64,000 nucleotides of DNA. Source: Paenibacillus pectinilyticus (GTDB taxonomy: Bacteria > Bacillota > Bacilli > Paenibacillales > NBRC-103111). The stretch's first letter is position 1. Each line of letters begins with the position of its first letter. The DNA is taken from positions 248,001 to 312,000 of the forward strand of contig NZ_LYPC01000012.1 of assembly GCF_001700435.1 (NCBI RefSeq), in the 5' to 3' direction. A model generated the notes under the pieces. The model was given only the letters and a program-made list of their open reading frames with translations. It did not search any database and was not told the origin of the DNA. The position numbers were made by a program, and so were the translations under genes. Shown here in pieces: positions 52,886 to 63,170 of this stretch.

Positions 52886-52921
52886 TAGACTATCCATTTC
52901 AAACATGGATGGTCTTTTTTT
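52886..52921 (+). terminator. Terminator of nadE
   Basis: AGACTATCCAT and ATGGATGGTCT form the stem, followed by TTTTTTT. Confidence 0.85.
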
Positions 52922-52958
52922 ATTTTTCAAAGTGGTAAGGGGATCGGAACTGCTAGGC

Positions 52959-53010
52959 TTGACAAGTTTGGATTACAACTGTAATATTCAAAGTGTATTA
53001 CAGTTGTAAT
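52959..53010 (+). promoter_or_regulatory. Promoter with two BlaI/MecI-type operators
   Basis: TTGACA (52959-52964), 17 bp, TAATAT (52982-52987). Two 14-bp palindromes, ATTACAACTGTAAT (52972-52985) and ATTACAGTTGTAAT (52997-53010), cover the spacer/-10 and the start region. They match the TACA-N2-TGTA core of BlaI/MecI operators and together make a larger inverted repeat. Confidence 0.85.
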
Positions 53011-53032
53011 CCAATGAAAAGGAGGTAACGAA

Positions 53033-53407
53033 GTGAAGACGGTCCCTCATATTACGGATGCCGAATGGGAAGTTATGAAGGTACTCTGGAACGAATCTCC
53101 ACGCACGGCTAATGAAGTGATTGAGGCTATGCAGGAACGGACGGAGTGGAAGCCCAAAACAATTCGAACTTTGTTAAACAGGCTAGCGCAGAAGCAGGCG
53201 ATATCTTTTACGCAAGAGAACAGAGTTTATGCTTACTTCCCTTTGGTTTCTGAGGGTGAGTGTGTCAAGTCGGAGACGCAATCGTTTCTGAAAAGAATTT
53301 ATGGCGGGGCTTTTAAGCCGATGCTCGTTAATTTTTTGAAAGAGGAGCAATTATCGGAGGAAGATATTCAAGAGTTAAGGGCGATGCTCGACGGTAAAAA
53401 CAAATAA
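53033..53407 (+). CDS. BlaI/MecI-family transcriptional repressor
   Basis: A 124-residue winged-helix repressor: ITDAEWEVMKVLWNESPRTA, KPKTIRTLLNRLAQKQAISF, and a C-terminal dimerisation helix set (EEQLSEEDIQELRAMLDG). In the family, the partner M56 sensor protease triggers cleavage of this protein, releasing the operators. The GTG start follows AAGGAGG. The M56 gene lies 70 bp downstream, and two textbook operators precede the gene, so autoregulation is very likely. Confidence 0.93.
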   Translation: MKTVPHITDAEWEVMKVLWNESPRTANEVIEAMQERTEWKPKTIRTLLNRLAQKQAISFTQENRVYAYFPLVSEGECVKSETQSFLKRIYGGAFKPMLVNFLKEEQLSEEDIQELRAMLDGKNK

Positions 53408-53477
53408 CAGGGATACCGAGAACAGGCAGTCCTGATTCTGGAAGTTTCCACTTCTAGGAAAGAAGGGAGGCGTGAAT

Positions 53478-54899
53478 GTGCACCAAACCAGTGAACTTCT
53501 CAGAGGTTTTTTTGATTGGATTATATCTGTATCGATCATGGCAACCATTACGGTAATGTTCATCATGCTGATCCAGCGCGTCCTGCATAAGCGGATAAAA
53601 CCTAGATGGCACTATCTCATGTGGTTGTTGGTGTTGGTAAGGCTGCTCCTACCTTGGCACTTGGAAAGCGACCTAAGCATTTATAATTGGATATCTTACC
53701 CAGATAGCATTCACGAAATCGACTCAGCCGCAGCGGTTGGGACACATGCAGAATTAGCCGCTAACAACACAACGGAGAATCTGTTATATAAATATGCGAT
53801 GTATATATGGCTGCTGGGCATTGTCCTTTTTGGGATATACACATGCGTGATCAACCGTAAATTTACGCTCAAAATATCGAAGGAAACAAGACCGATAACA
53901 GACATCGGCATCGTACAGTTGTTTGCTCAGTGCCAACAGCTTATGTCGATACATAAACCTGTCACATTAGTGGTATCGGACAAAATGTCGATGCCGACGC
54001 TTTTTGGATTCAGGAACCCTCGGTTAGTCTTGCCGCAGACGGCCATCGACAGTTTGAACAAGGAACAACTACGGCATGTCTTTCTACATGAATTAGCACA
54101 TTGCAAACGAAATGATATTGGTGTTAATTGGCTGATGCAATTTCTGTTGATCATTCATTGGTTCAATCCTGTACTTTGGTATACTCATCAACGTATGCGT
54201 GAAGACCAAGAGATCGCAAGCGATGCGCTAGCTCTTTCTTATTTAGAACCGTCAACAAGAGAAGAGTACGGATACACGCTCATTCAATTGTTGGAAAATT
54301 ATGTGCGCCCCGTCAGTGTGCCAGGCAATGTGCATTTATCAGGAAATAAATCGCAGTTAAAAAGGAGAATTATGATGATTAAACAGTTTCAATTTAATTC
54401 ATATCGTTGGTCGTTCATAGGTTTGGCTGCCGTTCTCATCATTAGTGGGTGTTCGTTGACGAATGCTAGTGTGGATAAAAAGTCAGCAGCTGAATCGAAT
54501 TCGCCGATTGTTGATCAAAAGACGACAGATACAAGCACGCAAACAACAACGGGGACGGATAAAACGACTTCATCAGTAACCGTAGGTGAAATGAAGGCTG
54601 CCGACGTACCAACTCCGACAGTGGAACCAAGTCCAACCCCAGCAGTTCAACCAGTGGAGGAGTCAAAGCCAGCCCCTGCGCCCCAAGTAGTGGAGGATGT
54701 AAGGTCGGCACGTGCAGCCCAAGCAGTAAGGCCAGCTCCAGCACCTCAAGTAGTGGAAGAGGTAAGATCAGCACGTGCAGCTCAAGCCGTGGAGGAGTTA
54801 AAGCCAACCGCTGTCCCCCAAGTAGTGGAAGGGTCAAGATCAGCACGTACACCCCAAGCAGTGGAGAAGTTAGTACCTGCACCAGCAGTTAGAAATTAA
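53478..54899 (+). CDS. BlaR1/MecR1-like M56 metalloprotease with Pro/Val-rich repeat tail
   Basis: A 473-residue membrane protease. N-terminal helices (MATITVMFIMLIQRVL, YLMWLLVLVRLLLPWHL) precede the zinc site HELAHCKRND and EDQEIASDALAL, then a helix near residue 315 (WSFIGLAAVLIISGCSL). True BlaR1 carries a penicillin-binding domain outside. Here that is replaced by a Ser/Thr-rich stretch and about three 20-24-residue repeats (PAPAPQVVEDVRSARAAQAV and variants). The signal is therefore unlikely to be a beta-lactam acylation. GTG 53478 has AAGGGAGG upstream; GTG 53472 is too near. It is expected to inactivate the BlaI repressor. Confidence 0.88.
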   Translation: MHQTSELLRGFFDWIISVSIMATITVMFIMLIQRVLHKRIKPRWHYLMWLLVLVRLLLPWHLESDLSIYNWISYPDSIHEIDSAAAVGTHAELAANNTTENLLYKYAMYIWLLGIVLFGIYTCVINRKFTLKISKETRPITDIGIVQLFAQCQQLMSIHKPVTLVVSDKMSMPTLFGFRNPRLVLPQTAIDSLNKEQLRHVFLHELAHCKRNDIGVNWLMQFLLIIHWFNPVLWYTHQRMREDQEIASDALALSYLEPSTREEYGYTLIQLLENYVRPVSVPGNVHLSGNKSQLKRRIMMIKQFQFNSYRWSFIGLAAVLIISGCSLTNASVDKKSAAESNSPIVDQKTTDTSTQTTTGTDKTTSSVTVGEMKAADVPTPTVEPSPTPAVQPVEESKPAPAPQVVEDVRSARAAQAVRPAPAPQVVEEVRSARAAQAVEELKPTAVPQVVEGSRSARTPQAVEKLVPAPAVRN

Positions 54900-54960
54900 A
54901 GTCACTCCCAGCAGTACCAACTGTCAAACAATTACATTTGTCGGACTAGCCTGCTTAAAC

Positions 54961-55002
54961 AAAAAGACCTGAGGGATTCAACAAATCCCCTCAGGTCTCT
55001 TC
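54961..55002. terminator. Bidirectional terminator
   Basis: AAAGACCTGAGGGATT and AATCCCCTCAGGTCT form a long stem (54963-54998) with A residues before and T-rich sequence after. It serves the M56 gene and the convergent aldo-keto reductase. Confidence 0.8.
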
Positions 55003-55020
55003 TATATCCCAACCGCTAGC

Positions 55021-55998
55021 CTAAGGCAAGCGCTGCCCGCGGGAGCTCTCTAACAGCGCGTACCACTCGTCGCGCGTCATCGCTTCTGAGATGCGAACTG
55101 CGTCTTGGCAAGCGAGTACACGCTCGGCGGATGAAGTGCCAATGACCGGCTGAATGCGAGCCGGATGCTTCATGAGCCAGCCCAGCACGATCGCTTCGGG
55201 CGTCGTTTCTTTTTCTGCAGCGAGCTTCTGCACGAGTGCGGCTGTGTTCTTCACAGTGTCTGGCGCATCTTCGATCACGCGGCCAGAGAACTTGCCTTGG
55301 GCAAGGGGACCCCATGCCTGAATTTGAATATTAGCCATTTGGCAATGTTCCAGAATGCCGTCGGCGAAATTGATGCTGGTTCCGGCTTTTTGATTCACCA
55401 GAATGCCTTGTTCCACCCAATCCAAGCGAGCTAAGCTCATCTCCAGTTGGTTGACGACAAGCGGCTCTGGCAGCGAGTTTTGAATGAAGCGCATTTGTGC
55501 GGAGGTCATGTTGGACACACCGAAATGGCGCACCTTGCCAGCTGAACGCAGCTGATTGAAAGCTTCGGCGATTTCTTCAGGCTCCATGAGCGGATCAGGG
55601 CGATGCAGCAGCAAGATATCGATATGCTCTACGCCAAGGCGGCCGAGAATACCATCAACGGAGCTAATAATGTGGCTTTTGCTAAAATCGAAACGATGCG
55701 GATGTGCATCATCTGGAAAACGAATTCCGCATTTCGATTGCAAAATGATTTGGTCACGCAAATCAGGTCTATTCTTGAGAATTTGACCGAAGACAGTCTC
55801 CGAATTCCCTCTTTTATAAATATCCGCATGATCGAACATCGTAATGCCAATCGACAATGCAGCTTCTACGGCTTTTTCAGCTGTTACATAATCGTCCTTC
55901 GTCAAAGGACTTCCGGCCCAATCCCCGCCTAATCCCATACATCCGAACACAATTCGGCTATTCGAAATTCCGCGTCTTTCCAGTGGCATGATCTTCAC
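55021..55998 (-). CDS. Aldo/keto reductase (YdhF-type)
   Basis: A 325-residue NADPH-dependent oxidoreductase. The catalytic tetrad can be read as Asp56, Tyr61 (FDHADIYKRG), Lys89 (ILQSKCGIRF) and His in LLLHRPDPL. The cofactor region VIGTSSAERVLACQDAV lies near the C-terminus. The order and the MGLGGDW start fit the YdhF/AKR group with broad carbonyl specificity. The GTG start at 55998 follows GGAGG by eight bases. It is monocistronic. Confidence 0.93.
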   Translation of the reverse strand: MKIMPLERRGISNSRIVFGCMGLGGDWAGSPLTKDDYVTAEKAVEAALSIGITMFDHADIYKRGNSETVFGQILKNRPDLRDQIILQSKCGIRFPDDAHPHRFDFSKSHIISSVDGILGRLGVEHIDILLLHRPDPLMEPEEIAEAFNQLRSAGKVRHFGVSNMTSAQMRFIQNSLPEPLVVNQLEMSLARLDWVEQGILVNQKAGTSINFADGILEHCQMANIQIQAWGPLAQGKFSGRVIEDAPDTVKNTAALVQKLAAEKETTPEAIVLGWLMKHPARIQPVIGTSSAERVLACQDAVRISEAMTRDEWYALLESSRGQRLP

Positions 55999-56232
55999 TA
56001 TGTTGGCCTCCTAGCTATGATTTCTAAGCCTAGTATAACCCTTGTGGCAGATTGGCATAAGAACTGAAAATAGGGTAACTTACTTACCTCCATGTAAGCT
56101 ATGGCACTGCGAAGATCAGGCGTTGGTAACTTCAGGTTATCTGCTACAAAGTTCGCGATCTTGACCTTGACCGAGGAATCGGTTAAATTGTACGCAAAGC
56201 GTATCATTAGCAGAAATGAGGAACACGTAGCA

Positions 56233-56619
56233 ATGATCATTGGGGTCGGAACAGATTTAATTGAAATTGCGCGAGTAGGCAAAATGCTAGAGGGATCTTC
56301 CGGCGATCGGTTTATGGAGCGGATTCTGACACCGGCGGAGCGGGAGTTAGCGCAAAAGCGCCGTGGACGACTCGCTGAATTTGTAGCAGGCCGTTTCGCC
56401 GCGAAGGAAGCGATCGTGAAAGCGATTGGCTGCGGCATCGGCAAGCAGATCGGTTTTCAAGATGTGGAGGTACTGCCGGATGCCCTAGGCAAGCCAACCT
56501 GCCAGGTGAAAGAGGAGGCCCTGCTGCGAGCAGGACTGGAAGGCAGCCACCGCATCCATATCAGCATTACACATACGGGATCCATGGCTGCGGCTTATGC
56601 GATTGTGGAGCAGGCGTGA
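56233..56619 (+). CDS. acpS: Holo-[acyl-carrier-protein] synthase
   Basis: A 128-residue phosphopantetheinyl transferase that activates the acyl carrier protein of fatty-acid synthesis. Signatures: GVGTDLIEIARV with the Mg-binding Asp, RFAAKEAIVKAIGCGIG with the Glu, and HISITHTGSMAAAYA. ATG 56233 gives the normal family start. The frame is open upstream to 56101, but that extension has no family counterpart. GAGGAAC lies about ten bases before the ATG. Confidence 0.95.
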   Translation: MIIGVGTDLIEIARVGKMLEGSSGDRFMERILTPAERELAQKRRGRLAEFVAGRFAAKEAIVKAIGCGIGKQIGFQDVEVLPDALGKPTCQVKEEALLRAGLEGSHRIHISITHTGSMAAAYAIVEQA

Positions 56620-56885
56620 TGAAAGTTAGTTTAACGTCTTAGCTAGTTCGTACAAAGCAGTTCCAATGGAGCAGATTGGGCTCCACCTTAATTGAAGCAG
56701 ACTAACTGCATTTCCTGCATGTAATTGAACAGATTTTGAAGCTGTAAAACAAATAGATGGATTTTCCGCTGTTAATTTCAATCGATGAAGCCGAAACCAG
56801 CTGCAATCGATGAAAATAGAAGCAGAAAATCCATCTAAACCGCGAATTTCAACGTTTTCCCCGAAATTAGCGGGAGGTTTTCCAG
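56620..56885. repeat. Non-coding stretch with inverted and direct repeats
   Basis: AGATGGATTTTC (56756-56767) and GAAAATCCATCT (56826-56837) are perfect inverted arms around 58 bp that contain AATCGATGAA twice (56781 and 56806). It may be a small dispersed repeat or the end structure for both neighbouring genes. No gene is seen. Confidence 0.4.
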
Positions 56886-57512
56886 TTAGTTGGAAGCCCG
56901 TCCCCAAACCCGCAGCATATACCCGCTCACGAGCAGGCTGATGCCGCCCATTCCCTCAAGAATCACACCCGAATACCCCAGATACCACACGCCCATGATG
57001 GCGGTTAGCACGAATAGCCACAATCCCAAATAAATGAGGGATCTGCCGAGCAACAACCCGGCCTGCACGAAGCCGATGGCGAGTAGGAACGCTCGTAAAA
57101 TCGGTGCAAACAGCGGATTGACCGCGCCAATCGCCTCCAACAAAGCAACTGCTGCGATGAGCAGCGCCCCTGGCAGCACGAGCATGAAGGGATGTCCCCA
57201 ACCGCTGCTACTGCGTGCGGAGTCCTCATTTGCCTTCGAGTCCCCTGCACCCTCTCTAGGGCCAAATAGCTTCCGCATCCCCCAAATCTGAATTAAGCTG
57301 GCAACTACTGCGGTGATAAAAGCAGCTTGCTTCAGCCAATCCCAATCGCGCCAGTAGATGGCAAAATCAATAACGGCATTGAAAACCCACTCTGTGCCCC
57401 AGATGAAAAGCAACGCAATGAAACCTTGCGCTTCATGGAGCCAATCTTTTCTTTTATTATGTAACTGTTGGTTGCGAGTTTGGGCTAAATCAGCTTGCTT
57501 GGACGTTTGCAT
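56886..57512 (-). CDS. Integral membrane protein of unknown function
   Basis: A 208-residue protein with about six hydrophobic segments: AQGFIALLFIWGTEWVFNAV, AAFITAVVASLIQIWGMRKL, then after a charged loop FMLVLPGALLIAAVALLEAI, ILRAFLLAIGFVQAGLLLG, LIYLGLWLFVLTAIMGVWYL and ISLLVSGYMLRVW. I do not recognise the family. The ATG at 57512 is preceded by AGAGGTG; the longer frame to 57539 is not needed. It is divergent from mutY with 99 bp between. Confidence 0.65.
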   Translation of the reverse strand: MQTSKQADLAQTRNQQLHNKRKDWLHEAQGFIALLFIWGTEWVFNAVIDFAIYWRDWDWLKQAAFITAVVASLIQIWGMRKLFGPREGAGDSKANEDSARSSSGWGHPFMLVLPGALLIAAVALLEAIGAVNPLFAPILRAFLLAIGFVQAGLLLGRSLIYLGLWLFVLTAIMGVWYLGYSGVILEGMGGISLLVSGYMLRVWGRASN

Positions 57513-57611
57513 ACATTCACCTCTAGTTTTATGTTCCATACTTCTCGTATAATGGTACCATATTCATTCATCTATTATAACTTGAACGTGCCCCATAGAG
57601 AAGGAGAGCTC

Positions 57612-58736
57612 ATGTACAGCGAAGAACAGAAATTATATTTTTCCCAAAATCTCTTGGATTGGTACCAGACACATAAGCGTGATTTACCATGGCGAAGAAG
57701 TAAAAACCCTTATTATATATGGATTTCCGAAGTGATGCTGCAGCAAACTCGTGTGGATACCGTGATTCCGTATTTCCATCGGTTTGTAGATCAATTTCCA
57801 ACCGTGGAAGCTTTGGCAACGGCACCAGAGGAGAATGTACTCAAAGCGTGGGAAGGACTCGGCTACTACTCGCGTGCGAGGAACCTGCAATCAGCAGTCA
57901 GAGAAGTACACGAACGTTACGAGGGCATTGTCCCGCAAAATAAAGAGGATATCTCCGCGCTCAAAGGTGTCGGCCCTTACACCTCTGGGGCGATCTTGAG
58001 TATCGCCTATAATAAGCCAGAGCCGGCGGTCGACGGCAATGTGATGCGCGTGCTTTCGCGTTATTTTCTGATCGAAGAAGATATTATGAAGCCCTCCACC
58101 CGCACAATTATGGAGAAGCTGGCGCGTGAACTCATCTTGGAGGGGACCGCAAGCGACTTCAATCAAGCGCTCATGGAGCTAGGAGCTATGGTCTGCACAC
58201 CGAGGTCACCGCACTGCCTGACATGTCCTGTGATGGCACACTGTTCGGCACGAGAAGCTGGCATGGAAGAAGCGCTGCCGATCAAAAAGAAAGCCAAACC
58301 GCCCCGTCCAGAGCTGCGAGCAGTGGCTTTCATTGAAGGTACTGGTGAGCATGCGGGCAAATGGTTGATTAGACAGCGTCCGCAAGAGGGCTTGCTGGCA
58401 CGCATGTGGGAGCTTCCCCATGTAGAATGGGCGACAGCTGCCTGGCAGTCCGATGAAGTGAATATGTCCGAGCTTCGCGAGGCGCTTGCCGAACAGGAAC
58501 AAATTGGGATTCAACCGGATGAATGGTTTATGGATACCGAGCATATTTTCAGCCATATTGTCTGGAAAATGAAGGTGTACCGCGCTACGCTCGGTGACGC
58601 GAACCGGCCGAGTACGGGAGAAGAATGGATACCGTTCCATTATCGCTGGGTAGGTCCGGAGGACCTTCAAAATTACGCGTTTCCTAATGTTTTCGTGCGA
58701 ATAATGAAAGAATGGCAGGAGCGAAACGAAGAGTAG
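57612..58736 (+). CDS. mutY: A/G-specific adenine DNA glycosylase
   Basis: A 374-residue MutY that removes adenine mispaired with 8-oxoguanine. The N-terminal HhH-GPD core shows Glu40 (SEVMLQQTRVDTV), LKGVGPYTSGAI and the catalytic Asp141 (AVDGNVMRVLSR). A [4Fe-4S] cluster site follows as Cys195-x6-Cys202-x2-Cys205-x5-Cys211. The C-terminal 140 residues are the NUDIX-like domain that reads 8-oxoG (GKWLIRQRPQEGLLARMWEL). ATG 57612 has AAGGAGAG upstream; the open frame further up, from 57495, lacks family similarity. Confidence 0.96.
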   Translation: MYSEEQKLYFSQNLLDWYQTHKRDLPWRRSKNPYYIWISEVMLQQTRVDTVIPYFHRFVDQFPTVEALATAPEENVLKAWEGLGYYSRARNLQSAVREVHERYEGIVPQNKEDISALKGVGPYTSGAILSIAYNKPEPAVDGNVMRVLSRYFLIEEDIMKPSTRTIMEKLARELILEGTASDFNQALMELGAMVCTPRSPHCLTCPVMAHCSAREAGMEEALPIKKKAKPPRPELRAVAFIEGTGEHAGKWLIRQRPQEGLLARMWELPHVEWATAAWQSDEVNMSELREALAEQEQIGIQPDEWFMDTEHIFSHIVWKMKVYRATLGDANRPSTGEEWIPFHYRWVGPEDLQNYAFPNVFVRIMKEWQERNEE

Positions 58737-58763
58737 CAGCAGCCCTAATCTATAATCGATAGG

Positions 58764-59444
58764 CTAGCGAATCTCGGCTTGTATCGCCTCTATATTTCTT
58801 AATGTAATTAGCTTTTTATCAATGTGAATAAGCTCGTCATCCAGAAGTTCTTGCAGCACTTTCGTCACGGACTCCCTTACGGTGCCTACTAAATTAGCCA
58901 GTTGCTGGTGAGTTAGCTTCACATCGATCAATAGTCCATTTGGTGTTGGAATGCCGTGCTGCTCGGATAAGCGGATTATCATTTTAATAATACGTGAGCG
59001 TACCCCGAGGAACGTTAAATCATAGATTTGATCATTCGCATGGCGCAAGCGTTGCATCGTCGTTTCCAGGAGCTTTAGGCATAGCCTAGGGCTCTTTTCC
59101 ATGAACGAAGTGAATGCAGTTCGGTTAAGCACGTACAGGGTGCAAGGCGCCATCGTCTCGGCCGTTGCCGAACGTGTCATTCCACTGCTTAGCAGCGACA
59201 TTTCCCCGAAAAAGTCTCCATCCCGAAACAAGGCCAGCGTGACTTCCTTCGCTTCATCTAGCCGATATATTTTCACGACGCCAGCTTGAATCACAAATAA
59301 CTCCTCACCAACATCTCCTTCTCGGAAAAGGATTGTGTTCTTCTTTACTTTCTTTTCTGTAAACAAAGGGGCAATGGTAATCAAATCTTCTTCAGCGAGC
59401 TCTTGAAAAAGAGGGATATGTTGGAGCAAAGGGATAATGCCCAA
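58764..59444 (-). CDS. Crp/Fnr-family transcriptional regulator
   Basis: A 226-residue regulator with a cyclic-nucleotide-binding-type domain (NTILFREGDVGEELFVIQAG; LFRDGDFFGEMSLLS; RSATAETMAPCTLYVL), a long dimer helix and a C-terminal helix-turn-helix (LTHQQLANLVGTVRESVTKV). It lacks the N-terminal cysteine cluster of Fnr, so it does not sense oxygen by a cluster of that kind. Arg/Ser pairing for cAMP is not obvious. It starts at TTG 59444, since the next upstream in-frame codon set is closed by TGA. It stands alone between mutY and the collagen-like gene. Confidence 0.92.
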   Translation of the reverse strand: MGIIPLLQHIPLFQELAEEDLITIAPLFTEKKVKKNTILFREGDVGEELFVIQAGVVKIYRLDEAKEVTLALFRDGDFFGEMSLLSSGMTRSATAETMAPCTLYVLNRTAFTSFMEKSPRLCLKLLETTMQRLRHANDQIYDLTFLGVRSRIIKMIIRLSEQHGIPTPNGLLIDVKLTHQQLANLVGTVRESVTKVLQELLDDELIHIDKKLITLRNIEAIQAEIR

Positions 59445-59675
59445 GACCTCGTCAACTCATTTCCGGTTTAGATGTATTTACCATTATCGTACAGCTTGGC
59501 TCGAATGACGTAAAGAGAAATTAGGGTTTGTATGATAGGACTTTAGCCTACGCGTGTGGGTATTAATTGAATAAAATAAGAAAAAATGTCGAATTGGGCT
59601 GCTGAGTTGTATCCTATCCCATACAGGATGAAGAATATCTGAATATACTGCACCATCTCAATGGGAGGTGTATGC

Positions 59676-61223
<1,548 letters not shown>

Positions 61224-61234
61224 CGCTAAGCAAC

Positions 61235-61263
61235 AAAAAAAGCGACCCGCGGGGTCGCTTTTT
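61235..61263. terminator. Bidirectional terminator
   Basis: AAGCGACCC-GCG-GGGTCGCTT with A-tract before and T-tract after, between the convergent collagen-like and sodA genes. Confidence 0.88.
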
Positions 61264-61272
61264 CAATGCCAA

Positions 61273-61884
61273 TTACTTCGCTGCGTCGTAACGTTTGCCA
61301 ACTTCGTTCCAGTTAACAACGTTCCAGAAAGCTGCGATGTAGTCAGGGCGTTTGTTTTGGTAGTTCAGGTAGTAAGCATGCTCCCAAACATCAAGACCAA
61401 GAACTGGCGTTTCGCCTTCCATGATCGGGCTGTCTTGGTTTGGCAAGCTGTATACTTTCAATTTACCAGCTTTGTCAACAGCTAGGAAAGCCCAGCCAGA
61501 GCCAAAACGTGTAGTTGCAGCAGCAGCGAAGTCTGCTTTGAATTTATCAAAGCCACCAAGCTCGCTGTCAATTGCAGCAGCTAGAGCGCCTGTAGGTGCG
61601 CCGCCAGCTTCTGGTCCGATTGTTTCCCAGAATAGGGAGTGGTTAGCGTGACCGCCACCATTGTTACGAACTGCAGTGCGGATATCTTCAGGAAGGCTGT
61701 TTAGGTCAGCGATCAGGTCATTAAGGGATTTATCATGCAGAGCAGGATGTTTGTCCAATGCTGCATTCAAGTTTGTTACATAAGCGTTATGATGACGATC
61801 GTGATGGATTTCCATTGTTTTTGCGTCGATGTGCGGCTCAAGAGCTTCGTTCGCGTACGGAAGAGCTGGTAGTTGATGTGCCAT
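61273..61884 (-). CDS. sodA: Superoxide dismutase (Mn/Fe family, likely Mn)
   Basis: A 203-residue [23 protein letters not shown], metal ligands in [30 protein letters not shown], and [19 protein letters not shown] with the Asp and His ligands. Gly/Gln residues near the active site ([19 protein letters not shown]) fit the manganese type. The gene has a clear promoter and a shared terminator. Codon use is biased, as for a highly expressed gene. Confidence 0.96.
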   Translation of the reverse strand: MAHQLPALPYANEALEPHIDAKTMEIHHDRHHNAYVTNLNAALDKHPALHDKSLNDLIADLNSLPEDIRTAVRNNGGGHANHSLFWETIGPEAGGAPTGALAAAIDSELGGFDKFKADFAAAATTRFGSGWAFLAVDKAGKLKVYSLPNQDSPIMEGETPVLGLDVWEHAYYLNYQNKRPDYIAAFWNVVNWNEVGKRYDAAK

Positions 61885-61923
61885 TGAATAAATACCTCCT
61901 AAAAGTTATGTAGTTTCAACTTC

Positions 61924-61952
61924 ATTATGAAGCAACTCCGATAATAAAGCAA
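61924..61952 (-). promoter_or_regulatory. Sigma-A promoter of sodA
   Basis: On the minus strand TTGCTT (61952-61947), 17 bp, CATAAT (61929-61924), about 40 bp before the start codon. Confidence 0.6.
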
Positions 61953-61980
61953 CATTTGTGTTTACTAAGTCGGTCGCTAA

Positions 61981-62196
61981 TCAGATACCTCGGCGTTCCA
62001 TTTCCCTTGTAATTTGATTGTGCATAGCGGAATCTTGCTCGTGAAGCCAAGGGGATAAGTCGCTCATCGTGCGGTGGAGATGCAGCAGCTCGATTTCGGT
62101 CCATTCTTCAGGCTTTTTGGTGCTCAGCAGCTGAAAATCAGGAATGTTACGGGGATACTCTCCCTCGTTATCGAGTGTAATAATTTTATCAGACAT
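61981..62196 (-). CDS. Small soluble protein of unknown function
   Basis: A 71-residue acidic protein (MSDKIITLDNEGEYPRNIPD...) with one amphipathic helical stretch (WTEIELLHLHRTMSDLSPWL) and no membrane segment. I do not recognise the family. AGAGGTG precedes ATG 62196; the longer frame to 62259 includes that site and is rejected. It lies upstream of sodA in the same direction but 96 bp away and with a separate sodA promoter. Confidence 0.55.
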   Translation of the reverse strand: MSDKIITLDNEGEYPRNIPDFQLLSTKKPEEWTEIELLHLHRTMSDLSPWLHEQDSAMHNQITREMERRGI

Positions 62197-62369
62197 GAGT
62201 TTCACCTCTTTCTCGTAGGAATATCCTCCTATAAGATGGTTTTTTTGGAGCGATCTCATACATCAGGCAAGGATGTAATCCTATATTTATCATGTCATGT
62301 CTAAAGCGTGTGGACTAAGCAGGCGATCATTAGAACTAGAATATTCTGCTCTATATTATAACTTAATGT

Positions 62370-62397
62370 TGTAAACGCTTGCATTTAAGCGCTTTCA
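62370..62397 (+). promoter_or_regulatory. Two abutting cre-like boxes (CcpA sites)
   Basis: TGTAAACGCTTGCA (62370-62383) matches the cre pattern TGWAARCGYTWNCA fully. TTTAAGCGCTTTCA (62384-62397) matches with one mismatch and begins at the next base. They lie 138 bp before the GNAT gene in a 338-bp non-coding stretch that also holds TTGTGAATTTCACCACAA, an imperfect inverted repeat, and T-rich runs. Confidence 0.6.
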
Positions 62398-62534
62398 CGA
62401 GAAATATCGAAAAAAACAAAGTTTTTTGTGAATTTCACCACAATTTCAGCAGGATTTCGTGTTTTTTTGTCGTATTTACTAATTTACCAGAAAATTAATA
62501 TCAACAAATTAATATGGAATTGGGAGAGAACCGT

Positions 62535-62966
62535 ATGCATGTTCGTTCATTTCAGCTTGGTGATACCTCTTCGGTAAAAGAACTTCTAGAGGACGTTCTG
62601 TCGGAAACCTGCTATGAAGAGACGATTGAAGCCTTCGCACGTCAGCTATCGTGGGACACGGAGCTCGTTTTAATCGCGCAAGAAGAAGAGCAAGTTGTAG
62701 GCTTGATTATCGGTACGATTGATAATAACAATGGCTACTACTATCGGATCGCAGTCGCAACAGCATATCAACGTAAGGGTATCGGTAAAGCATTGATCGA
62801 AGCAATGAAGCAGCGGTTCCTCCAACGGAACGTGAAGAAAATTATGGTGACGGTTGATGTTCATAACGAAATCGTATTGCCTGTGTACGAGTCTGCGGGT
62901 TACAGTGCTGCTGACTTTTCCAGGGCTGCTCATCGCCTCAGTATTGTGAAGAAAGTAAGCGTGTAG
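62535..62966 (+). CDS. GNAT-family N-acetyltransferase
   Basis: A 143-residue acetyltransferase: MHVRSFQLGDTSSVKELLED, central strand LVLIAQEEEQVVGLIIG, acetyl-CoA loop VATAYQRKGIGKALIEAMKQ and the late motif VDVHNEIVLPVYESAGY. It is of the small RimI-like type, and the substrate is unknown. ATG 62535 is placed after GGGAGAGAA; ATG 62514 lies before that site. The cre-like boxes upstream suggest carbon-source control. Confidence 0.9.
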   Translation: MHVRSFQLGDTSSVKELLEDVLSETCYEETIEAFARQLSWDTELVLIAQEEEQVVGLIIGTIDNNNGYYYRIAVATAYQRKGIGKALIEAMKQRFLQRNVKKIMVTVDVHNEIVLPVYESAGYSAADFSRAAHRLSIVKKVSV

Positions 62967-63170
62967 CCCTTCACGGGGCTCAGCATGGAAATGAATAGGT
63001 TTGGCTTATAGGAAGCATATCTGTGCCGCCATTGCAATTGGGGGTCAGATATGCTTTTCTTAAAATATGAGAAAAACTTTTTGAGAGCGACTACAGGTTT
63101 AGATGTTGTTTTGTTTTAGGTTTAACATAAGGTGACGTTTTCGGCAGCAATTAACAAGGGAGCTTTGAAC

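Noticed and set aside
56101..56232. N-terminal extension of AcpS by 44 residues
   Set aside because: AcpS proteins begin at the MIIGVGTDLI segment; the extension has no family counterpart.
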